Virus record (IMG/VR): IMGVR_UViG_3300044957_000444
Coordinates: 1-26,297 of that record
Reading direction: 5' to 3' (one strand)
DNA: 26,297 nt
Source: a virus
Part shown: in pieces, positions 20,750-26,297 of the stretch
Layout: the number at the start of each line of letters is the position of its first letter
Position numbering within the stretch: the stretch's first letter is position 1
Position numbers and translations under genes: made by a program
Notes under the pieces: generated by a model
What the model saw: only the letters and a program-made list of their open reading frames with translations
The model's database searches: none
Told to the model about the DNA's origin: nothing

Positions 20750-21163
20750 TCACTCTTTAGGGCATGAGTCTACCCAAGGAGCACAGATTCTCATTTCACC
20801 TCCAAGTGCCTTACATTCATCAGTATAACACACAGAAGTATCTACTGGTTTTTCGAAATATCTGGGTTGATATTTTTTATCATCATCAGAAATAATTCGA
20901 TTATACTCTGGTGTTATATCATCGATTGCTCTATTCACATCTCTATCAATTCTTCTTTTCAATTTCTCATCATCTTGTATAATAAACTCATTCAATATAG
21001 TTTGTGGAAAATATTTTCTTTGAATTTCATCCAGTATATCCCAAAGATTATTTTGAGATATGCCGGTGCATTGAGAAAGTGTTGCAGTTATAACTGATAA
21101 TGTTACTGCAATTATTGCATATTTTATATCTGGTTTCTTTTTGCCAAAATTGAAATTAAACAC
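20750..21163 (-). CDS. Membrane-anchored Cys-containing protein (137 aa)
   Basis: Short basic N-terminus (KKKPD) then one hydrophobic helix, residues ~14-32 (IKYAIIAVTLSVITATLS), placing the rest outside the cytosol. The body is charged and helical (DDEKLKRRIDRDVNRAIDD), and the C-terminus has four Cys (VCYTDECKALGG, RICAPWVDSCPKE) that could form disulfides. The Gln before the first Cys (LSQC) does not fit a lipobox. GTG start with AAGAAG close upstream; there is no other start in frame. It lies 14 nt after the next upstream gene, in one operon. Family unknown; an envelope or lysis-accessory role would fit the topology but is speculative. Confidence 0.7.
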   Translation of the reverse strand: MFNFNFGKKKPDIKYAIIAVTLSVITATLSQCTGISQNNLWDILDEIQRKYFPQTILNEFIIQDDEKLKRRIDRDVNRAIDDITPEYNRIISDDDKKYQPRYFEKPVDTSVCYTDECKALGGEMRICAPWVDSCPKE

Positions 21164-21177
21164 TCTTCTTTTAATGC

Positions 21178-22095
21178 TTACTCATCCCAGTCCTTAGGGG
21201 TGGTTCTAACCTTGGTGCCTCCCTGCCTCTGATCTGCATATCCTGAACCATATTTCCAAAAAAAAGGTTTTTTCTTTCTGATTGGTTTTTTTGGTGGTAA
21301 TGGTTCCTGATTTACTTCTGTAATAATACTTTGCTTCCACTCTTCACTCATATTTGCCATAATCGCAAGAGCATTTTCATTAGTATCTGCATATCCTTCA
21401 TTAAGTAAATACTCAAGGACTACATTAAAGATATCAAGTTCTTCTCCCATTCTCATACGTTCTGCATATGCCATCTGAGATATTTGACGATTTGCGTATT
21501 TTTCACCTGTTGCAACAGAGAGTGGTTTGATGCCTTTTTTTCTTTCTGCAGCAAGAGCTCTCCTTCTTTCAGGATCTTCACCTCTTACTGCTTCATTAAG
21601 ACAAATATCATACATTTCATCCCAAGTGTATGAAGAAAGATCATAACCTTCTTTGACTAGAGAATTTACAATAAACTCAAATTCTTCCGTACTAAGTGCT
21701 GCTGCTCTTCTTCTTGCTCTATTACCACTTCCTCTCGGATCATTAGCACCATACTTACTATAACCTGCTCTCAAATAACGATTGTGTGCGTCTGCTGATT
21801 GTCGAGCAACTGATTGTGAATATGGAGAATCTCCATATGTCTTTTGGTCTTCTTTTGCTCTTGCAAGAGAACGATTAAGAATTTGCATCTTCGCAGAGGT
21901 ATCAGACTTTTCAGGACCAACATTATATTTTTTACGAAGTTGCTCCCCTCTACTTTCTGGTTTAGGTGGTTCTGCTTCTTTTTTACCACCGCCAAAAAGT
22001 CTTTTTACAGCAGAGCGAAGTCCTTCATCAACTTCCTGAGGAGAATAAACCGCAGTATATGCTTCTTGAAGATTGCGATAGTCTTGTGCGTTCAT
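21178..22095 (-). CDS. Probable virion-associated protein (305 aa)
   Basis: N-terminus NLQEAYTAVYSPQEVDEGLR then a basic linker rich in Lys/Arg/Gly (RSAVKRLFGGGKKEAEPP). Two related helical motifs follow: EFIVNSLVKEGYDLSSYTWD (~135-155) and VLEYLLNEGYADTNENALAI (~225-245) with MSEEWKQSII. This motif pair recurs, as I recall, in late structural proteins of T4-like cyanophages. C-terminus is very basic. It has its own perfect late octamer upstream and no membrane segment. Function unknown; a packaged or scaffold protein is a reasonable guess. Confidence 0.7.
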   Translation of the reverse strand: MNAQDYRNLQEAYTAVYSPQEVDEGLRSAVKRLFGGGKKEAEPPKPESRGEQLRKKYNVGPEKSDTSAKMQILNRSLARAKEDQKTYGDSPYSQSVARQSADAHNRYLRAGYSKYGANDPRGSGNRARRRAAALSTEEFEFIVNSLVKEGYDLSSYTWDEMYDICLNEAVRGEDPERRRALAAERKKGIKPLSVATGEKYANRQISQMAYAERMRMGEELDIFNVVLEYLLNEGYADTNENALAIMANMSEEWKQSIITEVNQEPLPPKKPIRKKKPFFWKYGSGYADQRQGGTKVRTTPKDWDE

Positions 22096-22115
22096 TTTTA
22101 CAAATACTTTTTAGT

Positions 22116-22123
22116 TATTTATA
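22116..22123 (-). promoter_or_regulatory. T4-type late promoter (TATAAATA)
   Basis: Exact TATAAATA, 21 nt upstream of the ATG at 22095 and directly after the upstream terminator. Confidence 0.7.
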
Positions 22124-22125
22124 AA

Positions 22126-22148
22126 AAAGGAGGTATAAAACCTCCTTT
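22126..22148 (-). terminator. Rho-independent terminator after the lysozyme-like gene
   Basis: AAAGGAGG pairs with CCTCCTTT (8 bp) around a 7-nt loop; on the - strand the stem runs into a T tract. It separates the lysozyme-like unit from the next late promoter. Confidence 0.85.
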
Positions 22149-22158
22149 GTATATTCAG

Positions 22159-22791
22159 TTAGACATCAGAAAGAACCAATTTCTTTGCATAGTTATATGC
22201 AAAATTAGTTCTTGCTCCATGATGTCCCCAACGTATCCACTTACTTGCATAGTACATATATTGATCGATAGATTTACCAGGAGTTTTCATTCTTGGTTCA
22301 ATCATTTTCCAATCACCTTCATTCAACATATAGTTAAGTTGAGTATCAAGTGAAGAAGCACTGGAACCTATACGAGCAGCGTGTCTTCCTAAACCATTAA
22401 ATCGAGTGGAATCCGTCCACTGAATCAATCCGTATCCACCGCTTCCACAGGATTGGTAGGAAACTCTTGCCCCACCTTCACAGATATTAGGAACAAAATC
22501 TGATTCCTGTTTGATATTGCCCATAATGGTGGCAAGAGCATTCTTATCTTTGATTCCTTGTTTTTGTAAGTAACTCAAAGTATAAGTTTCGGTATGATTA
22601 CACCCTTTACATTTCCAAATCTTCTCTAGTTTTTCGACCTTTGATTCTTTGGTGTCTTTCTGATTTGAAAAGTCTTGAATTGTGAGTTCTAAGTTTTCTT
22701 TCTCAGGAACTGGTGAGACACTCACTGGTATAAATAGTGGTGACTGAAACGCAGTTGAGACTGTTAGGGCAGTAATTGTTAATAGTAGCAT
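22159..22791 (-). CDS. Secreted or anchored phage-tail-lysozyme-like protein
   Basis: 210 aa. A hydrophobic N-terminus (MLLLTITALTVSTAF) looks like a signal peptide or anchor, then a linker with CKGC and the lysozyme-like core: LATIMGNIKQESDFVPN (catalytic-type Glu), SGGYGLIQWTD, LDTQLNYMLNEG and ASKWIRWGHHG. This order matches the Phage_lysozyme2 family (tail-associated or structural lysozymes). It is separate from the GH24 lysozyme at 4828-5337, so two muralytic enzymes lie in the window. An exported endolysin or virion lysozyme are both possible. No Shine-Dalgarno; the ATG follows the preceding small ORF by 5 nt. Confidence 0.8.
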   Translation of the reverse strand: MLLLTITALTVSTAFQSPLFIPVSVSPVPEKENLELTIQDFSNQKDTKESKVEKLEKIWKCKGCNHTETYTLSYLQKQGIKDKNALATIMGNIKQESDFVPNICEGGARVSYQSCGSGGYGLIQWTDSTRFNGLGRHAARIGSSASSLDTQLNYMLNEGDWKMIEPRMKTPGKSIDQYMYYASKWIRWGHHGARTNFAYNYAKKLVLSDV

Positions 22792-22796
22792 TAAAA

Positions 22797-22877
22797 TTAA
22801 TAGAATTCGGCATCCGTATAGAAGAGGGGTACACCCAACTCCCGAAGGGCATCTTCCACGGCTCTAAGGGTTGTCAC
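22797..22877 (-). CDS. Very short ORF upstream of the lysozyme-like gene (26 aa)
   Basis: GTG at 22877, TAA at 22797-22799. Peptide begins VTTLRAVEDALRELGVP and ends LFYTDAEFY. GC content is higher than its neighbours. It sits between a terminator and the lysozyme-like gene; its stop is 5 nt before that ATG, so it could be a leader peptide. No clear Shine-Dalgarno. Chance ORF not excluded. Confidence 0.35.
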   Translation of the reverse strand: MTTLRAVEDALRELGVPLFYTDAEFY

Positions 22878-22896
22878 TCAAAATCTCATAATAAAA

Positions 22897-22920
22897 AAAC
22901 AATCGTTTTAAAGATTGTTT
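22897..22920 (-). terminator. Rho-independent terminator after the 57-aa gene
   Basis: AAACAATC pairs with GATTGTTT (8 bp) around an 8-nt loop; on the - strand it is followed by further T residues. Confidence 0.75.
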
Positions 22921-22949
22921 AAACATTATATTTTATTATTTAGGATTTG

Positions 22950-23123
22950 TCAAGATTCCTCTTCAAAATAGGAAATCTCCAAATGATCACCCTCTGGTTC
23001 AATCCATTCATAAAACTCAGAAATAAGAGCAAGAGAATCCTCTTCTGAGATAGTTTTGTCTGCCACTCTTTTAAGTGACCATTCTTTTACATAACAAACA
23101 ATATCTTCAGTCTTTACTTCCAT
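22950..23123 (-). CDS. Small acidic protein (57 aa)
   Basis: Starts MEVKTEDIVCYVKEWSLKR and ends in an acidic tail EWIEPEGDHLEISYFEEES. The open frame extends further upstream, but that part overlaps the endonuclease gene and has no coding character (Pro/Ser/Thr-rich). The ATG at 23123 overlaps the endonuclease stop by 17 nt, consistent with coupled translation. Function not recognised. Confidence 0.7.
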   Translation of the reverse strand: MEVKTEDIVCYVKEWSLKRVADKTISEEDSLALISEFYEWIEPEGDHLEISYFEEES

Positions 23124-23544
23124 AGTAGTCTTTTCTAAAGTATCTCGAGAGAACATTTGAATTGTACCACTTTGGTTCTCCGGTGTCAAGGGATTCTGTG
23201 AGGACATTGTTGATAAAGAGTTGCCTGGTCTCTTCGTAGTTTGTTCTTCCCTTTGTTTTGTGTAAGGATAAAATGGTTCTCGTGAAATTCTGTTTTCCAA
23301 ATTTAATAATATCTTCTTTGAGTTCTGGACAAGATCCGTAATAGTTTTTCCAATCTGATTCTAATTTTACTTTTCTTTTTTTTCTTTTTTGAGTTCTAAA
23401 CTGCCACAGATATTTTCTCCCAATATATTTCCGACCGTTTAATTTATTTTCTATCAAATAAACAAATCCAAAATAATCTTCAATATCTTTAGATTCAAAA
23501 GGTTTCCCATTGCAATACCATGGATTATCGTAATCGCAATTCAT
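23107..23544 (-). CDS. GIY-YIG-type endonuclease-like protein
   Basis: 145 aa from the ATG at 23544. The GIY-YIG core appears as GFVYLIENKLNGRKYIGRKY, followed by a basic linker KRKKRKVKLESDW, then KNYYGSCPELKEDIIKFGKQNF and NYEETRQLF, which holds the usual Glu of the family. The first motif has F-VYLI for G-I-Y, a normal variant. Such proteins lie next to nrdA/nrdB in T4-like cyanophages. The role may be homing or host-DNA degradation; not decidable here. Perfect late octamer 27 nt upstream. Confidence 0.82.
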   Translation of the reverse strand: MNCDYDNPWYCNGKPFESKDIEDYFGFVYLIENKLNGRKYIGRKYLWQFRTQKRKKRKVKLESDWKNYYGSCPELKEDIIKFGKQNFTRTILSLHKTKGRTNYEETRQLFINNVLTESLDTGEPKWYNSNVLSRYFRKDYYGSKD

Positions 23545-23570
23545 CAATATAATCTAAAACATGATTTAGA

Positions 23571-23578
23571 TATTTATA
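23571..23578 (-). promoter_or_regulatory. T4-type late promoter (TATAAATA) for the endonuclease unit
   Basis: Exact TATAAATA, 27 nt upstream of the ATG at 23544, just after the nrdB terminator. Confidence 0.7.
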
Positions 23579-23604
23579 AAAAAAATATCTATAATGTGAA
23601 TTAT

Positions 23605-23631
23605 AAAAAAAGAGGAGGGGTTACCTCCTCT
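23605..23631 (-). terminator. Rho-independent terminator after nrdB
   Basis: AGAGGAGG pairs with CCTCCTCT (8 bp) around a 5-nt loop; on the - strand a T tract follows. Ends the nrdA-nrdB unit. Confidence 0.85.
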
Positions 23632-23654
23632 ACCTATAAGTTTTAATTGTATTA

Positions 23655-24785
23655 TTACAATTTAAATCCACTAAATGCATTAGGTTTCATATCTTGATTA
23701 ATTCCACCAATCAAATAACTGGTAATTTCCGTTTCCTGGGGTGCAACTTGAACTCCTTTAGAATTAATCCAATGAGAAGTCCAAGGAAGTGGATTATTGC
23801 TTGCCGAAATATCATACTGTGTCTTTAATCCAATTGCTTTCAACCTACGATTTGCTATCCATTCAACATATTGTTGAAGAAGTTTATCATTAAGTCCAAT
23901 CATACTACCATCCTTGAACAGATAATCTGCCCATCTCTTTTCTTCATTTACCGCACGATTAAACATTTTATAAGTCCACTCTTCTTCTTCTTTCATAATC
24001 TGTTTCATTTCTAAATCATCATTCTCTTTCCACTTATTTAAGATATTTTGAGTGATTGCTAAATGTTGGTTTTCGTCTCTTGCGATGAGACTAATGATTT
24101 TAGCGGATCCTTCCATAAGCTTAAGTTCGCCAAAGGCGAAACTGCAAGCAAAACTAACGTAAAACCGAATACCCTCAAGAATGTTAACATTTGCAACTGC
24201 TCTGTACAACTTTCTTTTGACATCATTTCTTGTTTCTTTTGCTAATGGTACATCTTCAAGTTGATACATCCATTGATTGGATGTTCCATAACTCTGTGCT
24301 GTATGAATAAAGTCATCATAAGATTCTGTAACGCTTTTGGCGCGTTCCAAAATACGTTCATCAACAACAATAGTATCAAACACTTCAGAAGGATCTGAAT
24401 AAACATTTTTGATAATATAAGTATAGGATCGACTATGAATCATCTCCATAAATTCCCATGCAGTCATACATGCCTCAAGTTCTGGAAGTGAGCAGTATGG
24501 TAAAAATGCCATACCAGGCCCTCTTCCTTGAACACTATCTAACATAATCTGATACTTCAGATTTGAAGTATAAATGTGTTTTTGTTCTGGGCGGAGAGTT
24601 TGATAATCTCCGCGATCTTTCTGAAGTGATACCTCTTCAGGTCTCCAGAAATATCCAAGTTGCTGTGTGGTAAGTTTCTCAAAAACGGGATACTTATATG
24701 AATCATACCTTTGAACTCCCAAAGGTTTTCCAAAGAACATTGGTTGCTTTTTTGTATTGACCTGATCCGTATTAAAAACAGTCAT
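23655..24785 (-). CDS. nrdB: Ribonucleoside-diphosphate reductase beta subunit (class Ia)
   Basis: 376 aa from the ATG at 24785, the same length as E. coli NrdB and beginning MTVFNTDQVNTKKQPMFFGK. An upstream GTG (24845, overlapping nrdA) is possible and has a GGAG-like sequence, but would give a longer-than-usual protein. Metal ligands and radical site are intact: Asp in MLDSVQGR, Glu and His in FMEMIHSRSYTY with the stable-radical Tyr in SYTY, Glu in NILEGIRFY, Glu and His in ARDENQHL. C-terminus holds QVAPQETEITSYL. With NrdA it reduces NDPs to dNDPs for phage DNA synthesis. Confidence 0.95.
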   Translation of the reverse strand: MTVFNTDQVNTKKQPMFFGKPLGVQRYDSYKYPVFEKLTTQQLGYFWRPEEVSLQKDRGDYQTLRPEQKHIYTSNLKYQIMLDSVQGRGPGMAFLPYCSLPELEACMTAWEFMEMIHSRSYTYIIKNVYSDPSEVFDTIVVDERILERAKSVTESYDDFIHTAQSYGTSNQWMYQLEDVPLAKETRNDVKRKLYRAVANVNILEGIRFYVSFACSFAFGELKLMEGSAKIISLIARDENQHLAITQNILNKWKENDDLEMKQIMKEEEEWTYKMFNRAVNEEKRWADYLFKDGSMIGLNDKLLQQYVEWIANRRLKAIGLKTQYDISASNNPLPWTSHWINSKGVQVAPQETEITSYLIGGINQDMKPNAFSGFKL

Positions 24786-24825
24786 GCCTCTTACTTGCGT
24801 TTGTTGTTCTTTTTGATTAAGAATT

Positions 24826-26297
24826 TTAAACTGCACAAGATTCACACTCTCCCTCCTCTACTTTACTTAATTCTTCAACCAACTCATCCAAAGTGGGTTT
24901 CGACACCTCAACTTCATCAGTTTTAATATCATAAGTATTTTGATAATATGATGTCTTCCACCCATACTTATATGTAGTTAGAAAGTCATTTGCCATTACA
25001 GAAACGGGAACTTCGTTATCTGAATAATTCTCTGGGTTATAAGACCAATTTCCTGATATTGCCTGATCGAAAAACTTTTGCATTATTGCAACAACATTAA
25101 TATATCCATGATTAGATTTCATATCCCAAAGTAAGGTATAATTATTTTTGAGAGTACTATATTGTGGAACAATTTGTTTCAAAGGGCCTTTTTTGGATTT
25201 CTTTACCGACAAATATCCACGAGGAGGTTCAATGCCGTTAGTTGCATTAGATACCACAGAACTGCTCTCTGATGGCATCTGTGCCGAGAGTGTGGAGTGT
25301 CTCAACCCATATTGTGATATGGATTCTCGCAGTGCCTTCCAATCGTGCTGAAGAGGAATGTTGGAAATCTCATCTACATCTTTTTTATAAGTATCAATCG
25401 GAAGTAGTCCTTGAGAATACTTGGTACGTCCAAAAGACTCACAATATCCTTTTTCTTTTGCAATTTGATTTGAAGACTTTAATAAAAAGTATTGAAAGGA
25501 TTCTGAAAGCCCGTGAACTGCATCCCATGCCTCCTGTGAGTCATATTTAAATCCCAGTTTGGCAAGATAATGTGCAAGACCAATAAACCCTACACCTAAT
25601 GCTCTACGACGTTTTGTAAAGTTTTCAGCTGCCTTGACTGGATAATGTTGATAATCAATCAATTCTTCGAGTCCTCTTACAACAAGATCACAAAGTTCCT
25701 CAAGTTCTTCGTCTGATTTAATTTTACCAACATTCAATGCACTCAAAATACAAGTTGCGATTTCTTCTGGTCCATCGTCATCAATATGTTGAAGAGGAAC
25801 AACCGGCAAAGTTATTTCCTGACACAAATTTGACATTGTAATCTGATCCTTAAAAGAACTATGAGTGTTACAATGATCTATATTCATAATATAGATGCGA
25901 CCTGTTTCCGCACGTTCTTTAAGAAGATTAAGAATGAGTTCTTGTGCCTTAACAACTTTTTTCGGGATGGACGAATTATTTTCATATGAAACATAAAGAG
26001 AATCAAACTCAGTTGTTCCGAAACAATCATAAAGTCCAGGTACATCATGTGGGGAGAAAAGCGTAATCTCACCATCTTGAATAAATCTTTCATAAAATAA
26101 TTTACTGATTTGAATTGAATAATCAAGTTTACGGACACGATTATCCTCTGATCCTTTATTATTCTTAAGAACAATAATATCTTCTATTTCTTGATGCCAG
26201 ATTGGAAAGTGGACCGTAGCACTTCCACCACGAATCCCGTTTTGTGTACAACATCTAACAGTTGATTCAAACTTTTTGAGGAATGGGATAACCCCCG
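24826..26297 (-). CDS. nrdA: Ribonucleoside-diphosphate reductase alpha subunit (class Ia), 3' part
   Basis: Open without stop to the window edge, so the 5' part lies beyond it; about 490 residues visible. Landmarks colinear with E. coli NrdA: CCTQNGIRGGSATVHFPIWH, LKNNKGSEDNRVRKLDYSIQ, TLFSPHDVPGLYD, RIYIMNIDHCNTHSSF, the active-site SNLCQEI (thiyl-radical Cys with Asn and Glu), ALRESISQYGLRHSTLSAQM, PSESSSVVSNATNGIEPPRG and the radical-transfer Tyr pair in TSYYQNTYD. The C-terminal redox pair is CESCAV, the CxxC tail reduced by thioredoxin/glutaredoxin. Followed by nrdB in the same transcript. Confidence 0.95.
   Translation of the reverse strand, partial: GVIPFLKKFESTVRCCTQNGIRGGSATVHFPIWHQEIEDIIVLKNNKGSEDNRVRKLDYSIQISKLFYERFIQDGEITLFSPHDVPGLYDCFGTTEFDSLYVSYENNSSIPKKVVKAQELILNLLKERAETGRIYIMNIDHCNTHSSFKDQITMSNLCQEITLPVVPLQHIDDDGPEEIATCILSALNVGKIKSDEELEELCDLVVRGLEELIDYQHYPVKAAENFTKRRRALGVGFIGLAHYLAKLGFKYDSQEAWDAVHGLSESFQYFLLKSSNQIAKEKGYCESFGRTKYSQGLLPIDTYKKDVDEISNIPLQHDWKALRESISQYGLRHSTLSAQMPSESSSVVSNATNGIEPPRGYLSVKKSKKGPLKQIVPQYSTLKNNYTLLWDMKSNHGYINVVAIMQKFFDQAISGNWSYNPENYSDNEVPVSVMANDFLTTYKYGWKTSYYQNTYDIKTDEVEVSKPTLDELVEELSKVEEGECESCAV

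Noticed and set aside
23124-23300. N-terminal extension of the 57-aa protein
   Set aside because: It overlaps the endonuclease gene in another frame, is Pro/Ser/Thr-rich without family resemblance, and a good ATG exists at 23123.
24786-24845. GTG start for nrdB overlapping nrdA
   Set aside because: The ATG at 24785 gives the exact E. coli NrdB length; the GGAG near the GTG is explained by the Glu/Gly codons of the NrdA tail.

Overview
The window looks like part of a T4-like marine cyanophage (myovirus) genome. Reasons: AT-rich compact coding, a class Ia nrdA/nrdB pair of T4 type beside a GIY-YIG endonuclease, a high-light-inducible (Hli) photosystem-associated protein, a repeat-rich tail fibre, T4 late-promoter octamers (TATAAATA) upstream of several genes, and a tmRNA whose tag peptide is of marine Synechococcus/Prochlorococcus type. 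The exact phage cannot be named from the sequence alone.

Layout. Positions 1-4640 (+ strand): the 3' part of a very long repeat-rich tail-fibre gene ending in an S74-type self-cleaving chaperone, a 143-aa companion protein, a small coiled-coil protein and its decayed tandem relative, closed by a terminator. One small + gene follows (4642-4833); everything after it is on the - strand. 4828-6029: a C39-like peptidase and a GH24 lysozyme in overlapping frames, joined by a perfect A-AAA-AAG slippery heptamer. 6118-6560: a 54-aa protein and Hli. 6608-18382: a nearly gapless surface-glycan operon with many ATGA or TAATG overlaps. Along its transcription it carries GDP-mannose 3,5-epimerase, HAD phosphatase, kinase-like protein, DegT aminotransferase, PaaK/CapK-like adenylating enzyme, UDP-sugar dehydrogenase, a 42-aa protein, a fucosyltransferase-like protein, GT11, GT6 (ABO-type), GT25, an SDR epimerase, GT11 and GT25. 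18419-19851: small phage proteins, a Cys4 protein and a Dps-like ferritin.

19876-20735 is an RNA-gene cluster: tRNA-Arg(UCU), an HNH-endonuclease remnant fused to a 3' half-tRNA, tRNA-Pro(UGG), tRNA-Ser(UGA), a circularly permuted two-piece tmRNA with its own sigma70-type promoter and terminator, tRNA-Thr(UGU) and tRNA-Gly(UCC). 20750-22877: a membrane-anchored Cys-rich protein, a probable virion-associated protein, a secreted or anchored lysozyme-like protein and a 26-codon ORF. 22950-26297: a 57-aa protein, a GIY-YIG endonuclease, nrdB and the 3' part of nrdA. Several of these late units carry their own hairpin-T terminator.

How the genes may work together. The glycan operon could remodel the host surface or decorate virions; its encoded L-sugar donor (GDP-L-galactose) plus GT11 and GT6 enzymes suggests a histo-blood-group-like trisaccharide. 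nrdA/B supply deoxynucleotides, Hli protects the photosystem, and the tRNAs and tmRNA support late translation and ribosome rescue. The most notable items are the candidate programmed -1 frameshift that would make a two-domain endolysin, the phage-encoded permuted tmRNA, and the GT11-GT6 blood-group-like module.
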